A stretch of DNA of 64,000 bases from Sphingobacteriales bacterium (GCA_004295245.1 REAR01000057.1:21240-85239); one strand, 5' to 3'. Positions 38,380-48,199 are shown, counted from the first letter of the stretch. Numbers and translations: made by a program. The notes: generated from the letters alone by a model not told the origin.

Positions 38380-38409
38380 TTGAAGGGATTGCGACGCAAC
38401 GATGCTGAA
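38380..38409. repeat. Dispersed repeat, single right arm
   Basis: TTGAAGGGATTGCGACGCAA followed by CGATGCTGAA has the right-arm pattern with a short change in the middle. It lies between ffh and rpoD. Confidence 0.75.
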
Positions 38410-38443
38410 TGTTTAACTGACTGCTGGTATTTTACTAAAAAAT

Positions 38444-38474
38444 AAAAGGTGAATGTAAGCTACATTCACCTTTT
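38444..38474 (-). terminator. Terminator of rpoD
   Basis: A perfect 14-bp stem, AAAAGGTGAATGTA / TACATTCACCTTTT, with an AGC loop. A T-rich run follows on the minus strand. It lies 28 bases past the rpoD stop. Confidence 0.9.
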
Positions 38475-38501
38475 AAGGTTGCAAATATACTTTAAGTAAA
38501 A

Positions 38502-39371
38502 TTATGTGCCGAGGTAACTGCGTAAAATTTGACTGCGGTTGGTAGTTTTTAATTTAGTAATGGCTTTGTCTTTAATCTGGCGCACCCTTTCGCGGGTAAG
38601 GCTAAAGCGTTCGCCAATATCTTCTAAGGTCATTGGGTGGTCTATACCTATACCAAAGAAATAACAGATTACTTCTTTTTGACGCTCAGTAAGGGCTTTT
38701 AATGACCGCTCAATTTCCAGCTTCAGCGATTCAACGTGCTCTATATTTTTTTCTGTTTTTTCTGCATTGGGGTTTTCCAATAGGTCAATTAAAGTGCCTT
38801 CTTCGCCTTCAGAAATAGGGGTATCGGTACTTACGTGCCGCACGTTAATGCTGAGGGTAGAGCGTACTTCTTCAATGTCTAATTGTAGCATATCGGCCAG
38901 CTCTTCTGCAGAGGGTTCTCTTTCAAACTCCTGCTCCAGCTGTGAGAATGCTTTTTGTATTTTATTAGTAAGGCCCACTTTATTAAGCGGTAAACGTACA
39001 ATACGGGCCTGTTCTGCCAATGATTGTAAAATGCTTTGGCGAATCCACCACACGGCATATGAAATAAATTTAAAACCACGGGTTTCATCAAAACGCTGTG
39101 CGGCTTTAATAAGGCCCAAATTGCCTTCATTAATAAGATCGGGCAAGGAAAGGCCTTGGTTTTGATATTGTTTTGCAACAGATACCACAAAACGAAGGTT
39201 GGCCTTGGTTAACTTATCCAGTGCACGCTGATCACCCTGTTTAATCATTCGGGCCAGCTTCACTTCCTCTTCAGGGCTAATGAGTTCTACTTTACCAATT
39301 TCCTGCAGGTATTTTTCTAAACTCTGCGACTCCCTATTGGTAATAGATTTGGAGATTTTGAGTTGACGCAT
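38502..39371 (-). CDS. rpoD: Primary RNA polymerase sigma factor
   Basis: About 289 residues from [18 protein letters not shown], the conserved Bacteroidota sigma start (ATG at 39371; another ATG lies two codons upstream). Region 1.2 begins [10 protein letters not shown], region 2 has [33 protein letters not shown] and [13 protein letters not shown], region 3 is VRLPLN onward, and region 4 contains [23 protein letters not shown]. It lacks region 1.1, as usual in this phylum, and reads the TTG/TAnnTTTG promoter class seen across this window. The gap 39372-39673 holds nothing else recognised. Confidence 0.97.
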   Translation of the reverse strand: MRQLKISKSITNRESQSLEKYLQEIGKVELISPEEEVKLARMIKQGDQRALDKLTKANLRFVVSVAKQYQNQGLSLPDLINEGNLGLIKAAQRFDETRGFKFISYAVWWIRQSILQSLAEQARIVRLPLNKVGLTNKIQKAFSQLEQEFEREPSAEELADMLQLDIEEVRSTLSINVRHVSTDTPISEGEEGTLIDLLENPNAEKTEKNIEHVESLKLEIERSLKALTERQKEVICYFFGIGIDHPMTLEDIGERFSLTRERVRQIKDKAITKLKTTNRSQILRSYLGT

Positions 39372-39673
39372 GCTCATGGGTAATAATTTTGGATTACTGG
39401 TTTTTTCAGGTGAATGGATTTCATAAATAACGCAGTTTCAGTTATTTTCTTATGTATGGGCAGTTTTCTTTTGAATGGTGCTGCTTATACGGCTATCTAT
39501 AAATGCCTGTTTTAAGGGTAAATTGGCAACTGATTGTGTTTCAAACCCGTTGGCTATAATTTTAATAGTGGTTTTTTTTATTAATACTCAAAAAAAGTAG
39601 CTCTAAAATTTTGCCACGTAAAATAAATTTCTATAATTGCACCATTGGACGATAATATGATAATGATCAAGAG
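39372..39673. other. 302-base divergent gap upstream of rpoD
   Basis: An AT-rich gap between rpoD and a plus-strand gene. TATAATTG near 39632 is a 7/8 match to the -7 box and may serve the gene at 39674. No repeat arm or hairpin was found. Confidence 0.5.
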
Positions 39674-40051
39674 ATGAAGAAACAACTATTTACGTTAGAG
39701 TACCCGGTTCGGTGTTCCCCTTCTATCCTATACGAATTCTTAAGCACTCCTGCAGGCATGCAAGAGTGGTTTGCAGATAAAGTAGACGAAAGAGACAATG
39801 TTTTTATGTTTTCATGGAGCGGTTCAGTAGAGCAGGCGGAAGTTTTAGAAAAAGAAGAAGATCAGTATATCCGCTTTCACTGGTTACATGCACCTAAAGA
39901 AGAATATTTTGAATTCAAAATAGAAAAATCTGAGGTAGCTAATCAAACCATTCTGATAGTAAAAGACTTTGCTGAAAAGAAAGACATAAAAGATCAAAGC
40001 CAATTGTGGGGCCATCAGATTAAAGATCTTTTTCACCGCATCGGCAGTTAA
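39674..40051 (+). CDS. START-like domain protein
   Basis: A 125-residue single-domain protein. LEYPVRCSPSILYEFLSTPAGMQEWFADKVD is the opening of a START/Bet v 1-like fold (AHSA1 group), followed by strands (NVFMFSWSGSVEQAEVLEKEEDQYIRFHW) and the C-terminal helix LWGHQIKDLFHRIG. Members of this Bacteroidota family have no known function; the fold usually binds a hydrophobic ligand. There is no signal peptide, so it is cytosolic. It converges with the gene at 40125, with a repeat arm between them. Confidence 0.82.
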   Translation: MKKQLFTLEYPVRCSPSILYEFLSTPAGMQEWFADKVDERDNVFMFSWSGSVEQAEVLEKEEDQYIRFHWLHAPKEEYFEFKIEKSEVANQTILIVKDFAEKKDIKDQSQLWGHQIKDLFHRIGS

Positions 40052-40090
40052 TTTTATTAGGTAGCTAGCAGCAAAACTTTGTTCAACCAT

Positions 40091-40110
40091 GGTTGCGTCG
40101 CACTCTTGTG
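40091..40110. repeat. Dispersed repeat, single left arm
   Basis: GGTTGCGTCGCACTCTTGTG carries the core with one change. It lies between two converging genes and 14 bases past the second stop. Confidence 0.8.
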
Positions 40111-40124
40111 CCGTAGCAATCAAC

Positions 40125-40721
40125 TCAGCCCAATAATTGTAGCAATAGTGCTGTATTATCGGCTAGCTTTGTTACTGCATGGTTCCATTCTTGCAGCGGG
40201 CATACAATGGTAAATTTAATAAATGGCATTGTTTTTAAAGCTTCTTCAGAGGGCCAGTTATAACCAAGGCTGCATGCATATTCTTTTTCAATATTGAAAT
40301 TAAATTCGTTATTGCCTGTTGCAATAAACAAGTTTTCTGAAATTGTTTTATTAGCGGCAATAGCTGCTGCATAGGTTGCCGCATAGCTTCCTTTTAAATG
40401 CAGTGTGGTGCTAAAGTAGTTACCCCACCAAAAAAAATTGCGTACTGCAAAAACATCTTGTTTAGAAAACACGCGTGGGTAATCCAGTACCATGTAAGGC
40501 AACTGCTCATACTGCTCGCCTTTAGAAATTTTTGGCGCATTTTGCCAAATAGTTGTGCCTGTAATTTTACCGTAGCGCTGAGAGGCCGTTTGCATTTCTG
40601 CTGCAACCGCCCCCAGCACCTGGTACACTTTAGCCGTAATGCGGTGCTTTGTTAAAATCCAGTCTTTATTTAGTATCAGCTCTGATTCATTTGCTGAAAG
40701 CTGTATTTTTGACACTTCCAT
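40125..40721 (-). CDS. Unknown cytosolic protein, 198 residues
   Basis: Not recognised. The N-terminal part (KIQLSANESELILNKDWILTKHRITAKVYQVLGAVAAEMQ) resembles a short helical pairing region; the middle has YMVLDYPRVFSKQDVFAVRNFFWWGNYFSTTLHLKG, an aromatic-rich stretch that looks like a strand pair; the end is EWNHAVTKLADN. No signal peptide or membrane helix is present. It diverges from the LptF/G-like gene with only 40 bases between the starts, so both promoters must fit in that small space. Confidence 0.65.
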   Translation of the reverse strand: MEVSKIQLSANESELILNKDWILTKHRITAKVYQVLGAVAAEMQTASQRYGKITGTTIWQNAPKISKGEQYEQLPYMVLDYPRVFSKQDVFAVRNFFWWGNYFSTTLHLKGSYAATYAAAIAANKTISENLFIATGNNEFNFNIEKEYACSLGYNWPSEEALKTMPFIKFTIVCPLQEWNHAVTKLADNTALLLQLLG

Positions 40722-40761
40722 ACAGTAAAGTTATTCATCAAAAAAACAGCCCCGGCCTTTT

Positions 40762-42207
40762 GTGATAAAAAAGTTAGACCAATTAATTCTTAAAGCGTTT
40801 GTAGGGCCTTTTATTGCCACTTTTTTTATTACACTTTTTGTATTAGTACTGCAATTTTTCTGGTTATATATTGATGATATTGTGGGTAAGGGGCTTGACC
40901 TTGGTACTATTGGCCGGCTAATGAGTTATGTAAGTGCTACGGTGGTGCCACTGGCGCTTCCACTGGCAGTACTGTTATCTTCTATAATGACTTTTGGTAA
41001 CCTGGGCGAAACTTTTGAACTGGTAGCTATCAAATCGGCTGGTATTTCTTTAAGCCGGTTTATGAGGCCCTTATTAGTAGCCTGCTTGTTTATTTGTGGT
41101 ATTGCATTTTTGTTCAATAATTATATAATACCAGTTGCCAATTTAAAACTCAATACACTTAAATACGATATCATTGTTTCAAAACCCGCTTTTGATATTA
41201 AAGAAGGCATGTTTTACGATCGTATTGACGGATATGTTATTAAAATAGGAAAGAAGGAGAAAGACGGCACCACTATACACGACATTGTAGTGTATGAAAA
41301 AAATTATGGCTTACAGGATAATGTAATTTTTGCTAAGCATGGCCAGATGCGGGTTTCTGATGATAAACGTTTTTTAGAGTTTCATTTGCAAGATGGTTGG
41401 AGGTATTCTGAAAAAGGCGAGCGAAATAATTTAACTACAGAATATGTACGCATGGGCTTTAAAAACTATAAGAAAGTATTTGACCTTAGTTCTTTTAAAT
41501 TGAATAAAACCGAAGACAGTGTATTTAAAGATAACTGGCGCATGCTAAGTATACGGCAGTTAAATAAATCAATTGACTCATTAGTAGTAGTAACGGCCCG
41601 TTATAAATCAAAAGTAAAGACAGAAATGACTGGGTATCTTAGTTTTTCAAAATACCTGGATAGTAATTGGAGTAAACACCCCCCTGCTAAAAAGCGTAAA
41701 AAATTTGAAGATATTATTGCTGATACAGCAAAAACCTATTCTATAGAAAAGGGCATTACACAGGCAGGTGCTATAAAATCTGCATTAGAAGTAAACGCCG
41801 TAGAGTATGATAGTAAAAGAAAAGATTTGCGCTTTCATTTAATAGAATGGCACCGCAAGTTTACCATGTCTGTGGCTTGCCTGGTATTATTTTTAATTGG
41901 TGCTCCATTGGGCTCTATCATTAGAAAGGGAGGTATTGGTACACCGCTGGTATTTGCCGTTATCTTCTTTGTTATCTTCTTTTTGCTAAACAATTTTGGA
42001 GAAAAATTTGTGAAGGAAGATGTATTGAGTCCGTTGGGTGGCATGTGGGTGGCTACAATTGTTTTAATACCAATGGGCCTTTTCTTAACCGTTAAGGCAA
42101 TGCGGGATTCGCAGTTATTTAATAGCGAATCTTATTTAAGAGTATTTATGGTTATTAAAGGGTTTTTTAAAAAAACAAGCAGAGAAGAGACTACAAATAA
42201 TATGTAA
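40762..42207 (+). CDS. LptF/LptG-family permease
   Basis: A 481-residue membrane protein starting at GTG 40762. Three helices near the N-terminus (about 14-35, 52-78, 98-120) and three near the C-terminus (about 372-395, 400-420, 428-447) flank a large periplasmic beta domain. This is the LptF/LptG (YjgP/YjgQ) layout, in which LptFG with LptB2 extracts LPS from the inner membrane. Family hallmarks are LDQLILKAFVGPFIATFFITLFVLVLQF and FLIGAPLGSIIRKGGIG. Whether it is F or G cannot be decided. A secreted superoxide dismutase gene follows after 23 bases. Confidence 0.88.
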   Translation: MIKKLDQLILKAFVGPFIATFFITLFVLVLQFFWLYIDDIVGKGLDLGTIGRLMSYVSATVVPLALPLAVLLSSIMTFGNLGETFELVAIKSAGISLSRFMRPLLVACLFICGIAFLFNNYIIPVANLKLNTLKYDIIVSKPAFDIKEGMFYDRIDGYVIKIGKKEKDGTTIHDIVVYEKNYGLQDNVIFAKHGQMRVSDDKRFLEFHLQDGWRYSEKGERNNLTTEYVRMGFKNYKKVFDLSSFKLNKTEDSVFKDNWRMLSIRQLNKSIDSLVVVTARYKSKVKTEMTGYLSFSKYLDSNWSKHPPAKKRKKFEDIIADTAKTYSIEKGITQAGAIKSALEVNAVEYDSKRKDLRFHLIEWHRKFTMSVACLVLFLIGAPLGSIIRKGGIGTPLVFAVIFFVIFFLLNNFGEKFVKEDVLSPLGGMWVATIVLIPMGLFLTVKAMRDSQLFNSESYLRVFMVIKGFFKKTSREETTNNM

Positions 42208-42230
42208 CTTTATTTTACAATACCAATTAT

Positions 42231-42971
42231 ATGCCTGCATCTAATCACTCTCGCAGAAAATTTATAAAGCAAACCACACAAACCGGATTATTAGTTGCCG
42301 GCGCAGGTGCTCTTCATTTGAATGCATGGGCATTAGGGGGTATTGCTAACAATTTACAAACGGGGTTTGATCAAACTCCATTGCCTTATGCATATGCGGC
42401 GTTAGAGCCTTTTATTGATGCTGCAACAATGGAGTTGCATTACAGCAAACATGCCGCTGCGTACGCTAAAAATTTAAAGGAAGCAGTGGTTGCAGAAAAT
42501 ATAAATACACAACAATTGCTTGAAGCTGCCTTGGCTACCACCTCAAAATATTCTACCAAGTTTAGAAACAATGGAGGCGGACATTATAACCACGAGCTTT
42601 TTTGGCGTTGTATGAAGCCCGGAGCTGCTGCTGCCAAACCAGAAGGTGCATTGGCAAAAGCAATTGACAATAGCTTTAATTCTTTTGAAGCTTTTAAAAC
42701 CCAATTTGCAGATGCTGCTAAGTCTCGTTTTGGTAGTGGTTGGGCCTGGCTGATAATTAGTGCTGATAAAAAACTTAAAATAAGTTCTACGGCAAACCAA
42801 GATAATCCGCTAATGGATATTGCCGAGGTAAAAGGAACGCCTATTTTAGCTTTGGATGTTTGGGAACATGCTTATTATTTAAAATATCAAAACCGCCGCC
42901 CAGAGTATATTGAAAACTGGTTTAAAACGGTAAACTGGGAGTTTGTAGCGCAGCGGTTTTCAGGTATTTAA
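42231..42971 (+). CDS. Superoxide dismutase, Mn-type, exported by Tat
   Basis: A 246-residue Fe/Mn superoxide dismutase with a twin-Arg signal (SRRKFIKQTTQTGLLVAGAGAL, about 7-28). The metal ligands are His in MELHYSKHAAAYA, His in HYNHELFW, and Asp and His in LDVWEHAYYLKYQNRR. The second-sphere residues are Gly in GGGHYNH and Gln in STANQDNP, the pattern of Mn enzymes rather than Fe enzymes. It dismutates superoxide to hydrogen peroxide and oxygen, here probably in the periplasm. It may be co-transcribed with the LptF/G-like gene, 23 bases upstream. Its own promoter was not found. Confidence 0.93.
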   Translation: MPASNHSRRKFIKQTTQTGLLVAGAGALHLNAWALGGIANNLQTGFDQTPLPYAYAALEPFIDAATMELHYSKHAAAYAKNLKEAVVAENINTQQLLEAALATTSKYSTKFRNNGGGHYNHELFWRCMKPGAAAAKPEGALAKAIDNSFNSFEAFKTQFADAAKSRFGSGWAWLIISADKKLKISSTANQDNPLMDIAEVKGTPILALDVWEHAYYLKYQNRRPEYIENWFKTVNWEFVAQRFSGI

Positions 42972-43117
42972 TTTCTTCTTTTTATGAATAAAGCCTACCA
43001 CTTGCATTTGGTTATAGTATTCATTACAAGTAGTGGTAATCATGTTTGTTGAAACCAATGTATAATCAATAGTTATCTATAATTTATCACAGCTATTGTT
43101 CATTAATGCGATACAGA

Positions 43118-43140
43118 TGAAGTGTGCGACGCAACAATGT
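43118..43140. repeat. Dispersed repeat, single right arm
   Basis: TGAAGTGTGCGACGCAACAATGT matches the right arm. It sits in the 264-base gap between the superoxide dismutase gene and the malic enzyme gene; the gap also has an imperfect inverted repeat at 42995-43038. Confidence 0.82.
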
Positions 43141-43200
43141 TAAACATGGTTATGATGCTGGTTACATTCATCTGCCTTATTTTAAAAACCCACTTCATTA

Positions 43201-43208
43201 CATTTTTG
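43201..43208 (+). promoter_or_regulatory. Probable -7 promoter box of maeB
   Basis: CATTTTTG matches TAnnTTTG at seven of eight positions, 27 bases before the start codon. Confidence 0.4.
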
Positions 43209-43235
43209 TAATTTGCAGCCCTTAGTTAAATACCT

Positions 43236-45578
43236 ATGCATAAAAATTTAAGAAGAGAGCAGGCATTGGAATATCATGCCAAAGGAAGACCCGGTAAAAT
43301 TGAAGTAATTCCTACCAAAGAAGCAAAAACACAACGCGACCTGTCATTAGCCTACAGCCCGGGCGTAGCTGAGCCTTGTAAAGAAATACATGCCAACCCT
43401 GAAACGGTTTATAAATACACAGCAAAGGGCAATCTGGTGGCTGTTATTAGTAATGGAACGGCCGTTTTGGGTTTGGGCGATATTGGCCCTGAAGCAGGAA
43501 AACCTGTAATGGAAGGAAAGGGTGTGTTGTTTAAAATATTTGCTGATATTGATGTGTTTGATATTGAGATAAACGAGAAAGACCCTGTTAAGTTTGTAGA
43601 AATAGTAAAAGCATTAGAGCCCACTTTTGGTGGCATTAATCTGGAAGATATAAAAGCGCCGGAATGTTTTTATATAGAGCAGGAATTGAAGAAGCAATTA
43701 AATATTCCGGTAATGCACGATGATCAGCATGGTACTGCAATCATCAGTGCTGCTGCATTATTAAATGCGTTAGAAATACAAGAAAAGAAAATTGAGAAAG
43801 TGAAATTTGTGGTCAATGGCGCTGGTGCAGCGGCTATTGCTTGTATAAAATTATACCAGGCATTGGGGGCTAAACCAGAAAATTTTAGGGTGTATGATAG
43901 TAAAGGGCTCATACATGAAAGCCGTAACGATTTGGATGAACTGAAGAAAGAATTTTTAAACACTGGTAAAAATCTTTCTTTAAAAGAGGGCATGAAAGAT
44001 GCTGATGTATTTATTGGCTTAAGTAAAGGCAATGTACTGTCAAAAGAAATGGTAAAGAGCATGGCCATGCGGCCAATTGTATTTGCTATGGCCAACCCCG
44101 ACCCCGAGATTGGATATGAAGATGCTGTTGAAGTGCGTAATGATATTATTATGGCCACTGGCCGCAGCGATTATCCTAACCAGGTAAATAATGTATTGGG
44201 CTTTCCTTATATTTTTCGTGGCGCATTAGACGTTAGGGCCAGTAAGATTAACGAGGCTATGAAACTGGCTGCCGTGCGGGCACTGGCAGAATTGGCTAAA
44301 AAGCCGGTACCAGAAATGGTGAATATGGCTTACAATGAGAAAACAATTTCTTTTGGACCAACTTATATCATTCCTAAACCGGTAGACCCCCGCTTACTTT
44401 CTGTTGTTGCGCCAGCGGTGGCTAAAGCAGCCATTGAAAGTGGTGTGGCAAAAACAACTATTGAAGATTGGGATACCTATACCATTGAGCTAAACAAACG
44501 CCTTGGCCTGGATAATCAGTTAATACGTGTGCTGGGCAATAAAGCCCGCAGAGATCCTAAACGTATTGTATTTGCTGAAGCAGATAACTCTAAAATTTTA
44601 AAGGCGGCACAAATTTGTTTTGATGAAGGCATTGGTTACCCAATTCTATTAGGCAACGAAGAAAAAATTAAGGCCATTGCAGCCAGTAATCAAATAGACA
44701 TTGAATCTTTACCCATTATTGACCCCCGCAGCGATGAGCAAGAGGAAAAACGGAAAGAATACGGTAACCTGTTTTTTCAAAAGCGCTGCCGCAAAGGGTT
44801 TAATCAATACGAGTCGGTTAAGGTAATGAAAGACCGCAACCATTTTGGTTGTATGATGGTGGATACAGGCGAAGCAGATGCAATGATTTCTGGCTTAACA
44901 AAAAATTATCCGGATACTATCAGGCCCGCCATACAAATTATTGGCGTAGAACAAGGTGTTAAAAAAATTGCAGGCATGTACCTGCTGTTAACCAAACAGG
45001 GGCCTTTGTTTTTGGCAGATACTACGGTAAACTTTAATCCTACTGCAGAAGAGCTGGCAGATATTACCTTGCTGGTAGCTAAAGAAGTTAAGAACTTTAA
45101 TATAGTGCCACGCATTGCTATGTTAAGCTATTCTAATTTTGGCAGCAGCGATTCTGCTGAAGCCAGCCTGGTAGCTAAAGCCACTCAGTTGGTTAAAGAA
45201 AGAAACCCGGGTTTATTGGTAGATGGAGAAATGCAGGCCAGCATGGCATTTAATAAAGAGTTGTTGAAAGAAAATTACCCTTTCAGTCCGCTTGTGGGGC
45301 AAGATATTAATACACTCATTTTTCCTAACCTTGCAGCGGGTAATGTGGCCTATAATCTGTTGAAAGACGTAGGTGGTGCTGATGCGATTGGTCCTATATT
45401 GCTGGGCTTAAATAAACCTGTGCATATATTGCAATTGGGTAGTTCTGTAAGAAGTATTGTTAACATGGCACTGGTAGCGGTTATAGATGCGCAAACAAAA
45501 AACAAAACCAATACCCGCGATGCAATACAGAAATCGGGCTGGTGGAAAAATTTTAAAAGCACCAGCAGAGATATGTAA
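43236..45578 (+). CDS. maeB: NADP-dependent malic enzyme fused to phosphotransacetylase-like domain
   Basis: A 780-residue MaeB-type enzyme that decarboxylates malate to pyruvate with reduction of NADP. The malic enzyme part (about 1-430) has [51 protein letters not shown] and the nucleotide-binding [17 protein letters not shown]. The C-terminal part (about 435-770) is phosphotransacetylase-like ([54 protein letters not shown] region). In MaeB this second part is regulatory, sensing acetyl-CoA, rather than catalytic. It links the TCA cycle to pyruvate and NADPH supply. A single gene with a repeat arm on either side. Confidence 0.96.
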   Translation: MHKNLRREQALEYHAKGRPGKIEVIPTKEAKTQRDLSLAYSPGVAEPCKEIHANPETVYKYTAKGNLVAVISNGTAVLGLGDIGPEAGKPVMEGKGVLFKIFADIDVFDIEINEKDPVKFVEIVKALEPTFGGINLEDIKAPECFYIEQELKKQLNIPVMHDDQHGTAIISAAALLNALEIQEKKIEKVKFVVNGAGAAAIACIKLYQALGAKPENFRVYDSKGLIHESRNDLDELKKEFLNTGKNLSLKEGMKDADVFIGLSKGNVLSKEMVKSMAMRPIVFAMANPDPEIGYEDAVEVRNDIIMATGRSDYPNQVNNVLGFPYIFRGALDVRASKINEAMKLAAVRALAELAKKPVPEMVNMAYNEKTISFGPTYIIPKPVDPRLLSVVAPAVAKAAIESGVAKTTIEDWDTYTIELNKRLGLDNQLIRVLGNKARRDPKRIVFAEADNSKILKAAQICFDEGIGYPILLGNEEKIKAIAASNQIDIESLPIIDPRSDEQEEKRKEYGNLFFQKRCRKGFNQYESVKVMKDRNHFGCMMVDTGEADAMISGLTKNYPDTIRPAIQIIGVEQGVKKIAGMYLLLTKQGPLFLADTTVNFNPTAEELADITLLVAKEVKNFNIVPRIAMLSYSNFGSSDSAEASLVAKATQLVKERNPGLLVDGEMQASMAFNKELLKENYPFSPLVGQDINTLIFPNLAAGNVAYNLLKDVGGADAIGPILLGLNKPVHILQLGSSVRSIVNMALVAVIDAQTKNKTNTRDAIQKSGWWKNFKSTSRDM

Positions 45579-45605
45579 AAGCATCGTGTTGATAATAGTG
45601 CTGCT

Positions 45606-45632
45606 GTTGAACGGAGCGCCGCAACAATGCTG
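45606..45632. repeat. Dispersed repeat, diverged right arm
   Basis: GTTGAACGGAGCGCCGCAAC followed by AATGCTG aligns with GTTGAAGTGTGCGACGCAAC at most positions. It lies between maeB and mlaE. Confidence 0.6.
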
Positions 45633-45703
45633 CCTATTGAGATAATGATGACCCCATCATTATCTCTCAGAATTTTGAGTTATTTTACAGTAGCAAAACA
45701 ACT

Positions 45704-46441
45704 ATGACTTTTTTTACCGAGCTGGGACGATACCTGTTGATGATTAAAGGCATGTTTTCTAAACCAGAAAACATGAAAGTGTACTGGAAAGAATTTATGC
45801 ACCAGTGCAATGATATTGGTATTGGTTCATTGGGTATTGTAGTAATCATATCTGTATTTATGGGTGCGGTAAGTGCGGTGCAAACCGCCTACCAGTTGGT
45901 AAGCCCTGTAATTCCAAAATCTACCATTGCACAAATTGTAAGAGATACGGTGATACTGGAGTTTGCACCCACACTGGTTTGTATTGTATTGGCTGGTGTG
46001 GTGGGCAGTAAAATTGCCAGTGAGCTGGGTAATATGCGGGTGAGTGAACAGATTGATGCGCTTGAAATTATGGGTATTAATACCAAAGCCTATTTAATTA
46101 TGCCTAAAGTAGCTGCCGCTTTGGTGGTAATACCCATGCTGGTAGTTATATCTGGCGTGTTGGGTATTTGGGGTGGCCGTTTGGCAGGGGTGGCTTCTGG
46201 TATTTTATCGGCAGCAGAGTACGATAAAGGCCTGCTCTCTTCTTTTTTTGCATACAATGTTTTCTTTGCACTTACCAAAGCATATACGTTCGCATTCATT
46301 ATATCAACCATACCGGCTTACTATGGTTACTATGTAAAAGGTGGGGCTTTAGAAATAGGCAGAAGCAGTACCAAAAGTGTGGTGGTAAGCTGTGTACTTA
46401 TTTTGTTTGCAGATTATATATTGGCTGCACTATTATTATAA
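45704..46441 (+). CDS. mlaE: MlaE-family ABC lipid transporter permease
   Basis: A 245-residue permease with about five to six helices (around 42-65, 85-108, 138-165, 195-215, 225-243). The family signatures are QIVRDTVILEFAPTLVCIVLAGVVGSKIASELGNMRVSEQIDALEIMGINTKAYL and IISTIPAYYGYYVKGGALEIGRSSTKSVV. MlaE with MlaF moves phospholipids between inner and outer membrane, normally with an MCE-domain protein MlaD. The ATPase gene lies 109 bases downstream, but no MCE gene follows it here. Confidence 0.93.
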   Translation: MTFFTELGRYLLMIKGMFSKPENMKVYWKEFMHQCNDIGIGSLGIVVIISVFMGAVSAVQTAYQLVSPVIPKSTIAQIVRDTVILEFAPTLVCIVLAGVVGSKIASELGNMRVSEQIDALEIMGINTKAYLIMPKVAAALVVIPMLVVISGVLGIWGGRLAGVASGILSAAEYDKGLLSSFFAYNVFFALTKAYTFAFIISTIPAYYGYYVKGGALEIGRSSTKSVVVSCVLILFADYILAALLL

Positions 46442-46481
46442 CAATAAGCAGGTAGCCGGCAGCAGTACAGCTATTAAGCAG

Positions 46482-46505
46482 CCGTTGCGTCGCACCCTTC
46501 AGCCG
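46482..46505. repeat. Dispersed repeat, single left arm, inside the mlaEF pair
   Basis: CCGTTGCGTCGCACCCTTCA plus GCCG lies in the 109-base gap between mlaE and mlaF. With the atpH-atpA copy it is one of two that separate co-functional genes on the same strand. Confidence 0.82.
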
Positions 46506-46550
46506 TTAGTTGTTTGCGCAGCAGTAAAAAGTATTCATCAATTAGTATTA

Positions 46551-47360
46551 ATGATTGAAGTAAAAAATATTATTAAAGGTTTTGGCGATAAGATTGTGAT
46601 TAACGATGTTACCGCTACCATGCAAACCGGCAAATGCAATTTAATTATTGGCACCAGCGGCAGTGGCAAAACTGTTTTAATGAAATGCCTGGTAGGTTTG
46701 TTTGAACCTGATAAAGGCGAAATTGTTTACAGTGGCCATAGCTTTACAGCCATGGGCGAAGAAGAACGCAAAGAACTACGTCAGCAAATAGGGATGCTCT
46801 TTCAGGGCTCTGCTTTATTTGATAGTATGACGGTAGAGCAAAACGTGATGTTTCCGCTGGATATGTTTACCAAATGGAGTTTTGCCGAAAAACTGAAACG
46901 GGTTAATGAAGTGTTAGATCGGGTAAACCTGAAAGATGCCAACAAAAAATTTCCGGCAGAAATAAGTGGCGGTATGAAAAAACGGGTAGGCATTGCACGT
47001 GCCATTGTATTAAACCCCAAATATCTTTTTTGCGATGAGCCCAACTCTGGCCTGGACCCCCAAACATCATTAGTAATTGATAAGCTGATTAAAGAAATTA
47101 CTACAGAGTATAATATTACCACCGTGGTAAACACACACGATATGAATAGTGTAATGGAGATTGGCGATAATATTTTGTACATGTACCAAGGCCAAAAAGA
47201 GTGGGAGGGCACCAACCAGGAAATTATTTTTAGTAAAAACGACCGGTTAAACAGTTTCATATTTGCCTCAGAGTTTTTACAGGATGCAAAAGACATGCGC
47301 ATGCTGGAAATGAAAGGAAAAATTGATAACAACCGGAATATGGATGATTTGATAAAATAA
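46551..47360 (+). CDS. mlaF: MlaF-family ABC transporter ATP-binding protein
   Basis: A 269-residue ATPase starting at ATG 46551 with MIEVKNIIKGFGDKIVINDV; the open frame upstream of this runs through a repeat arm and is not coding. Walker A is GTSGSGKT (about residue 38), the signature is ISGGMKKRVGIA, Walker B ends LFCDEPNSGLDPQTS, and the switch is NTHDMNS. The ISGGM and SGLDP forms are those of the MlaF/Mkl group. It energises lipid transport with MlaE. It ends 47 bases before the next gene. Confidence 0.94.
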   Translation: MIEVKNIIKGFGDKIVINDVTATMQTGKCNLIIGTSGSGKTVLMKCLVGLFEPDKGEIVYSGHSFTAMGEEERKELRQQIGMLFQGSALFDSMTVEQNVMFPLDMFTKWSFAEKLKRVNEVLDRVNLKDANKKFPAEISGGMKKRVGIARAIVLNPKYLFCDEPNSGLDPQTSLVIDKLIKEITTEYNITTVVNTHDMNSVMEIGDNILYMYQGQKEWEGTNQEIIFSKNDRLNSFIFASEFLQDAKDMRMLEMKGKIDNNRNMDDLIK

Positions 47361-47406
47361 GGATATTGCAGCATCTCATTTTGTTTGTTATCTATAAATT
47401 CTTCAA

Positions 47407-48198
47407 ATGAAAAAGGCGGTTACATTAGCAAGCATTTTATTAGCAAGCTGTTTTTTATGTGCCCACGAGTTTTGGCTGCAGCCCGATAAATACCAATACC
47501 GCCGTGGAGAACTTATTAATGTACGGTTTTGGGTGGGCGAAAATTTTGAAGGCGATAACTGGGCCGGCGATAAAAGCCGCATCAATAAATTGCAACTCAT
47601 ATTACCCGGAGATAAAGATGATTTAGATAACCTGCTTTCAGCAGAAAAAGGAGACTCGCTGCAGTTTAGTGTGTTTGATGAATGTACGCCAATGGTTATT
47701 TATAACAGCAACAACTCTTTTATTCAATTAGAAGCAGCTAAGTTTAATGAGTATCTGGCAGAAGATGGATTACAAAACGCTATTGATTACCGTAGCAGCA
47801 ATAATGAATCTGATTCAATAGGCAGAGAGCTATACCAACGCAGTGTTAAAACCATTTTGCAGGTGGGTGCTTATAAAACCCCGGTTAGTAATGCCACTAT
47901 ATTGCCGTTAGATATTATTCCCCTTTCGCACCCCTACCAGTTAAAAGAAGGAGACCCCATAACGTGCCGGGTGCTTTTTAACAAGCAGCCATTAAGCAAC
48001 CAGCTAATAAAAATATGGCACCGCTTAAATGGCCAAACTGTAAAAGAAGAAATGCACACCAATGAAAAAGGCGAAATCAGTTTTACAATAAGCACCACCG
48101 GTAAATGGATGGTGAGTACCGTAAATATGATTCGCCTGCAAAACGACACTGCTCAATGGCAAAGCTATTGGAGCAGCTGTACCTGGGGATATCAATAA
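47407..48198 (+). CDS. DUF4198-like secreted protein
   Basis: A 263-residue protein with a signal peptide (about 1-20, ending LCAHEFW). The mature start HEFWLQPDKYQYRRGELINVRFWVGENFEGDNW is the pattern of DUF4198, a family found beside metal or nickel uptake genes, where the N-terminal His follows the signal cleavage. The C-terminal part is a beta sandwich with GQTVKEEMHTNEKGEISFTI and KWMVSTVNMIRL. Metal handling is only an inference from the family. The stop is one base from that of the converging ABC-2 permease gene. Confidence 0.78.
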   Translation: MKKAVTLASILLASCFLCAHEFWLQPDKYQYRRGELINVRFWVGENFEGDNWAGDKSRINKLQLILPGDKDDLDNLLSAEKGDSLQFSVFDECTPMVIYNSNNSFIQLEAAKFNEYLAEDGLQNAIDYRSSNNESDSIGRELYQRSVKTILQVGAYKTPVSNATILPLDIIPLSHPYQLKEGDPITCRVLFNKQPLSNQLIKIWHRLNGQTVKEEMHTNEKGEISFTISTTGKWMVSTVNMIRLQNDTAQWQSYWSSCTWGYQ

Positions 48199-48199
48199 C

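Noticed and set aside
42995..43038. Terminator after the superoxide dismutase gene
   Set aside because: TACCACTTG and CAAGTAGTGGTA pair only with a 3-base bulge and a long loop, and no T-tract follows.
46392..46550. N-terminal extension of mlaF overlapping the end of mlaE
   Set aside because: The extra 53 residues cover a repeat arm and have no similarity to MlaF; the start at 46551 gives the expected protein.
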